Of a DNA stretch of 64,000 bases, positions 60,458-64,000 are shown piece by piece. The stretch's first letter is position 1. Each line of letters opens with the position of its first letter. The notes under the pieces are model-generated. The model saw only the letters and a program-made list of their open reading frames with translations, did no database searches and had not been told where the DNA came from. Origin of the DNA: Glycomyces lechevalierae. Lineage in GTDB: Bacteria > Actinomycetota > Actinomycetes > Mycobacteriales > Micromonosporaceae. A program made the translations under genes and the position numbers. Where the stretch lies: positions 141,850 through 205,849 of the forward strand of contig NZ_JAPZVQ010000002.1 in NCBI RefSeq assembly GCF_027622945.1, given 5' to 3'.

Positions 60458-61711
60458 ATGTCCGAGAAGGGCGACCGGGTCGCGAAGCACGGGTTCACCT
60501 CGCTCGACGACGTGGACCCGAACCCGAAGTCCGCGTACAGGGACCGGGACGGTCGCGGTTACGTCGCCCCCGGTTTCCTCGCGCGCTTCGATCCGGCCGC
60601 CGCCGTCACGAAGGGTGATTCGCCGGATCTGGATCCCTCCTTGGGGAAGGCGCTGCTCGACCTGTTCGTCTGTACGGATGAACGGGCCGAAGGCACCGGC
60701 GTCGTCCTGCTCGACGGCCGGGCCGTCGCCGCCGGGGACGGGCGATACCAGGCCGAGGTCGAGCCGGGCCGCCACCGGCTCGAAGTCCAGGGCTACGACG
60801 CGACGACGACTGAGTTCGAGGCCGTTGCGGGCGAGCGCGTCTGCTTCACCACCGGCCAGGGCGCGGCCGTGCGCCACCACATCGAGTTCCGCACCGAACT
60901 GCGCCGCGTCACCGGCCGCGACGGGTTCATGCCGGTCATGTCGGCCAAGGCCGCGAACGCGTCCGGCATCGGCTGCCTGATGAGCATCGCCGCGCTGCCG
61001 GTGATCGTCGGCGCGGGGATCGCGATGGCCTTCGTCTCGGGCACGATCGCCGAAGTGGCGCTGTCCGTCGTGCTGCTGCTCGGCCTGGCCGCGCTCGTCG
61101 CCGGATTCACCATGGGTGTGAAGACGACGGGCCGTCTCCACAAGCGCGCCAAGGCTACCCGCCTCGAATCCCACCGCGTCGCGACCGGCGGCGCCATCGC
61201 CTTCCCCGGCCCGGTCGACGCCCAGGAATGGGTCAAGGAACGCGGCGCGCGCGGCGTGCTGCTGGTCTCCGACCTGTTCCTCTACCGCCTGACGCGCACC
61301 TCGGACGGAGCCGAGTACACCGGCTCAGGCGAGCACCTGGCCTTTGCCCACGCGGCGGGTCCGCGCGTATGGATCGACGGCATCGAAGCCCCCGCCGACT
61401 GGGCATCATGGCATTACCCGCTCACCCCCGGCGAGCACCGGTTCGCGGTGGAGTACGGCGACAGCGAGGCCCGCCATGAGTTCACCGTCAAGGTCAAGGA
61501 CGTCCCCGACCTGACGGTGGTCCACGTGCCGGTCCAGGTCTTCAAGCTCTGGGACGCCGACACGGCAGCCCCGGCGGAGCTGCCACCCCGCATCACGCAT
61601 TCGGTTCAGCGCGAAGCCAAGTCGACGCTCGCCAAACTCAACCGGAACGAGTCCGCGAACGACGTCTGGGTCCCGACCCGCTACTGGACCGCGCGCCCGC
61701 CTCAGGCGTAG
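60458..61711 (+). CDS. Membrane protein with two beta domains, type VII-like block
   Basis: A 417-residue protein. A beta domain (about 75-160: GTGVVLLDGRAVAAGDGRYQAEVEPGRHRLEVQGYDATTTEFE) precedes two helices (about 170-230), and a second similar domain (WIDGIEAPADWASWHYPLTPGEHRFAVEYGD) follows. The strand-turn GxHRLEVxG/GEHRFAVEYG layout is PEGA-like, a fold often outside cells. The ATG directly follows the stop of the fused target gene. It ends overlapping the convergent gene by 10 bases. Confidence 0.65.
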   Translation: MSEKGDRVAKHGFTSLDDVDPNPKSAYRDRDGRGYVAPGFLARFDPAAAVTKGDSPDLDPSLGKALLDLFVCTDERAEGTGVVLLDGRAVAAGDGRYQAEVEPGRHRLEVQGYDATTTEFEAVAGERVCFTTGQGAAVRHHIEFRTELRRVTGRDGFMPVMSAKAANASGIGCLMSIAALPVIVGAGIAMAFVSGTIAEVALSVVLLLGLAALVAGFTMGVKTTGRLHKRAKATRLESHRVATGGAIAFPGPVDAQEWVKERGARGVLLVSDLFLYRLTRTSDGAEYTGSGEHLAFAHAAGPRVWIDGIEAPADWASWHYPLTPGEHRFAVEYGDSEARHEFTVKVKDVPDLTVVHVPVQVFKLWDADTAAPAELPPRITHSVQREAKSTLAKLNRNESANDVWVPTRYWTARPPQA

Positions 61712-62040
61712 AGGTCGTCGCCTTCGACCAGGCGGGCTACGTCCGTGGCGATCTGCTGGTCGACGGTGCCGCCGTTGTCGATGGCGGTCTGGAGGCCGGC
61801 GATGAGGCCGTGGAGGGTGCCGCGGAGGTATTGGAGGTTGCGCCAGGTGGTGGCGTGGAAGTCGGCGTATTCGGTGGCGGCGTTCTCGGCGGCGCCGGGG
61901 GCGGTGCCGAAGGCGGGGGCCTTCTTGAGGTCGCCTTCGCTGAGGGACGGGATGATCTCGTTCTCGAGCTCCTCGAGGAGGTCGGCGAGGAACCGCCGGT
62001 AGCGCTCGAGGGCGGCCGGGTCGAATGCGCGCGTGGCCAT
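61702..62040 (-). CDS. WXG-like small protein, copy B
   Basis: A 112-residue protein: DPAALERYRRFLADLLEELENEIIPSLSEGD, KKAPAFGTAPG, ADFHATTWRNLQYLRGTLHGLI. It aligns along its length with the 105-residue copy A. It ends DDLYA, recalling the DPYA tail of the large proteins. Second gene after copy B of the large protein, 15 bases apart. Confidence 0.65.
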   Translation of the reverse strand: MATRAFDPAALERYRRFLADLLEELENEIIPSLSEGDLKKAPAFGTAPGAAENAATEYADFHATTWRNLQYLRGTLHGLIAGLQTAIDNGGTVDQQIATDVARLVEGDDLYA

Positions 62041-62055
62041 GCTGGGGTTCCTTCT

Positions 62056-63630
62056 CTACGCGTAGGGGTCGTCGTCTTCGTTGACGAAGCCCCACATGTT
62101 CTCGTCCTCGACCAGGTCGACGTCGGGTTCGCGTTCCTTGTCGTCCATGTTCATGCCCCGCCCGGCGCCGGCTCCCGCGCCGCCGCCGCTCATCATCGAG
62201 GTCGAAGTGCGGGGGCCGGCAGCGGCTGCGGCCGCGCCGCCTGCCGTCGCGCCGAGAGCGCCGCCGAGACTGCCGCCCATCGAAGGGGTGGAACCCGAAG
62301 TGGCCGTGGAGGGTACGGAGCCGTAACCGCCTCCGCCGAAGCCGCCGCCCGCACCGGCGGTGGTGCTCGGGCCGCCGCTCGCGAGGCCGCCGCTGGGGTC
62401 CTCTTCGTCGTCCGGGACGGGTTGTTCGGGGGGCGTCTCGGGCGGTGCCTCGCCGGCGGGCGGGTCGAGGGAGGGGTCCTCGCTGGCCATGGGCTGGGCG
62501 GTGCCGGATGGCTGCTCCATCGGCGGGGGCTCGAGGTTCATGTACGCGGGGTCGGCGGCGGCCGGGTACTCCTTGTCGCTGCGCACAGTGCGCACGGAGC
62601 GGTCCTCGGCGTCGGTGTCGGTGCTGCGCTGACTGATGTCCTCATTGGACTCTGCTTGGCGGGCGTCGTAGGCGCCCCAGCTCTGGTCGACGAGGGTCCC
62701 GTAGTGCTCCATGGCGTCCGCGACCGCGAGCTCCTTGGCCTCCTCGACGGTGAGGCCCTTCGAGGGGTCGAGGCCGTCGCGCTCGATGTTGACGGGGCTG
62801 GCGTAGTAGTCGATGTAGTGGAGGATCCGCTCGTCGATGTAGTCGATGATCTCGGTGGCGAGCTCGGGTTCGGCCCCGCCGAGGGCGAGCACGTGCTCGG
62901 CGTCCTGGCAGGTGTACTCGATGCAGTCGCCGTGCCACCAGGCGGGCCGGACGTGCACGGACACCCAGCTGTGCCAGTCGCCGTCGATCCAGAACTGCGG
63001 TGCGGGGTACGGGATCTCGCCGGAGTTCCCGCCTTGGATCGAGTAGATCACCTCCTCTGTGGACTGGAGGTTTGCGACCGTGGAGTCGATGTCGTCGAGA
63101 AGCGCGTCCACGAGTTCGCGCGTCTGCGTGCACGCGGCCTCGAACGCCTCGAAGTCGGTGCCCGACCAGCCTTCCGCGAGCTCGTTCAGGTTCGACTTGA
63201 TCTGCTCGGACCAGCTGGAGAGCCGCCCGGCCACGCTGTCGGTCCAGGCGTTGCGCAGCCGCTCGAGCGAGTGCGCGTCCGCGTGCTCGGGCCGCACGGC
63301 GGCGACGGCGGCGCGGAAGTCGGTCTCGGTCGGGAACGCCATCCCGGCTTCCTTGGGGCGCAGGCGGTACAACTGGCCTTCGACCGGCACGGCCGAGACG
63401 AGCTGCTGCCAGTCGAGTTCGGCCGGGTGCTCGGTCGGGTTGCCGCAGTTGGCGTTCGAGCAGGCCGGTCGGGCGCTCTCGACCGGCGGCGGGACGATCC
63501 CGGTGTCGCCCGGGGGCGGCGGGGCAGCGGGTGCGGTGCCGCCCACGGGCACGTCCCCGAACGCGGGGGCGCTCATGGCCGGGGCGGCGGGGTCGAGTCC
63601 CTGGTAGGACTCGATCGAGTTGTCGCTCAT
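62056..63630 (-). CDS. Large WXG-containing Pro/Gly-rich secretion target, copy B
   Basis: A 524-residue protein paralogous to the one at 56026. It has CSNANC (C-x4-C), LVSAVPVEGQLYRLRP, LAEGWSGTDFEAFEAA (WSG), IQGGNSGEIPYPAPQF, a Pro-rich middle, a Gly-rich tract, and the same tail WGFVNEDDDPYA. The order is large then small, the reverse of the 58810 operon. Confidence 0.7.
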   Translation of the reverse strand: MSDNSIESYQGLDPAAPAMSAPAFGDVPVGGTAPAAPPPPGDTGIVPPPVESARPACSNANCGNPTEHPAELDWQQLVSAVPVEGQLYRLRPKEAGMAFPTETDFRAAVAAVRPEHADAHSLERLRNAWTDSVAGRLSSWSEQIKSNLNELAEGWSGTDFEAFEAACTQTRELVDALLDDIDSTVANLQSTEEVIYSIQGGNSGEIPYPAPQFWIDGDWHSWVSVHVRPAWWHGDCIEYTCQDAEHVLALGGAEPELATEIIDYIDERILHYIDYYASPVNIERDGLDPSKGLTVEEAKELAVADAMEHYGTLVDQSWGAYDARQAESNEDISQRSTDTDAEDRSVRTVRSDKEYPAAADPAYMNLEPPPMEQPSGTAQPMASEDPSLDPPAGEAPPETPPEQPVPDDEEDPSGGLASGGPSTTAGAGGGFGGGGYGSVPSTATSGSTPSMGGSLGGALGATAGGAAAAAAGPRTSTSMMSGGGAGAGAGRGMNMDDKEREPDVDLVEDENMWGFVNEDDDPYA

Positions 63631-63719
63631 CGATTCGCACCTCGCGACGTCAGGGGTGACCGGTTGGATTCACGGTAGCAACAGGACGCCATCGATGGGA
63701 ACCGCCGGAACCGGCGCGT

Positions 63720-64000
63720 TCACCGCTCACGCGGAATGTCGTCCTTGGTCTCCCAGTACCGCCCGGTGACGGTCCGGCGCAGCCCGCCGCGCACGTCGGC
63801 CTTCGGGGCGGCAGGCGCCTCGCGATCGGGCGCGGGCCCGAACCGGTCGATGCGGCAGTGCCACAGGTGCAGCACGGGACGCAGCGGATCGGGCACCGCC
63901 GTCACCGTGACGGCCAGGTCGATCCGCGCGGCCTCACCCGCCGCGACGTTGACCGTGGCGACGGCGGTGTGCGGCGGGTGCGCCTCGCCCTCGACCGGCA
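63720..64000 (-). CDS. C-terminal part of a gene running past the window end
   Basis: An open minus-strand frame continues to the edge of the window and stops at 63720. Its last 93 codons encode strands (TVNVAAGEAARIDLAVTVTAV) then VLHLWHCRIDRFGPAP. They weakly resemble the end of the protein at 60458 (VVHVPVQVFKLW). The start is outside the window. Confidence 0.55.
   Translation of the reverse strand, partial: PVEGEAHPPHTAVATVNVAAGEAARIDLAVTVTAVPDPLRPVLHLWHCRIDRFGPAPDREAPAAPKADVRGGLRRTVTGRYWETKDDIPRER

Noticed and set aside
37073-63630. Complete ESX locus
   Set aside because: No EccB, EccD, EccE or mycosin-like protein was found in the window; only the ATPase, membrane partner and substrates are present.

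Overview
The window is GC-rich DNA with strong G/C bias at third codon positions, many GTG starts, ATGA/GTGA stop-start overlaps and several leaderless-looking starts. It encodes a mycothiol synthase, an HspR-type operator before clpB, a DtxR/IdeR-type iron box and many WXG100-like proteins. Together these point to an actinomycete chromosome. A Glycomyces-like member is my weak guess; nothing here fixes the genus. No rRNA, integrase, transposase, phage or CRISPR array was seen.

Layout. 1-15.5 kb is mostly housekeeping: two tRNA-Ser genes and a tRNA-Arg, a CPBP protease, an iron-regulated FhuF-like reductase, mshD, a NUDIX hydrolase, a PiT phosphate transporter with its DUF47 partner, a DinG-like helicase coupled to an AI-2E exporter, and a GroES-like/tyrA/DUF885 operon. 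15.7-23.4 kb holds secreted and membrane proteins: a Tat-type secreted protein, a MOSC protein, a three-gene exported cluster, an ArsB/SLC13-like permease and two tandem paralogous membrane proteins. 23.4-25.1 kb is a gene-poor, repeat-rich island with an orphan promoter, 75-bp tandem repeats and one doubtful ORF with a near-perfect Shine-Dalgarno. 25.1-28.7 kb has clpB and a BRCT-like acidic protein. 28.8-36.8 kb is an envelope-stress type module: a YqiJ-like OB/membrane protein, a YqiK-like flotillin and a 1636-residue AAA+ ATPase.

37-42 kb, divergent from that module, encodes a soluble FtsK/SpoIIIE ATPase, a coiled-coil membrane protein and a WXG100-like protein. I read this as a candidate minimal type VII-like secretion unit, possibly a split EccC. 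42-51 kb is ordinary: an MDR oxidoreductase and TetR gene sharing an operator, moaC-mogA-moeA-moaE, copC, a Gfo/Idh/MocA oxidoreductase and a BI-1/YccA protein.

51.4-64 kb is a dense block of type VII-like substrate genes: EspC-like plus WXG-helical proteins (one pair split, one fused), two WXG-like small proteins paired with large Pro/Gly-rich proteins sharing the C-terminal tail WG-x2-NED-x-DPYA, a lipoprotein, two YbaB-like proteins and several paralogous accessory proteins. No EccB, EccD, EccE or mycosin gene is present, so any complete ESX machine would lie elsewhere.
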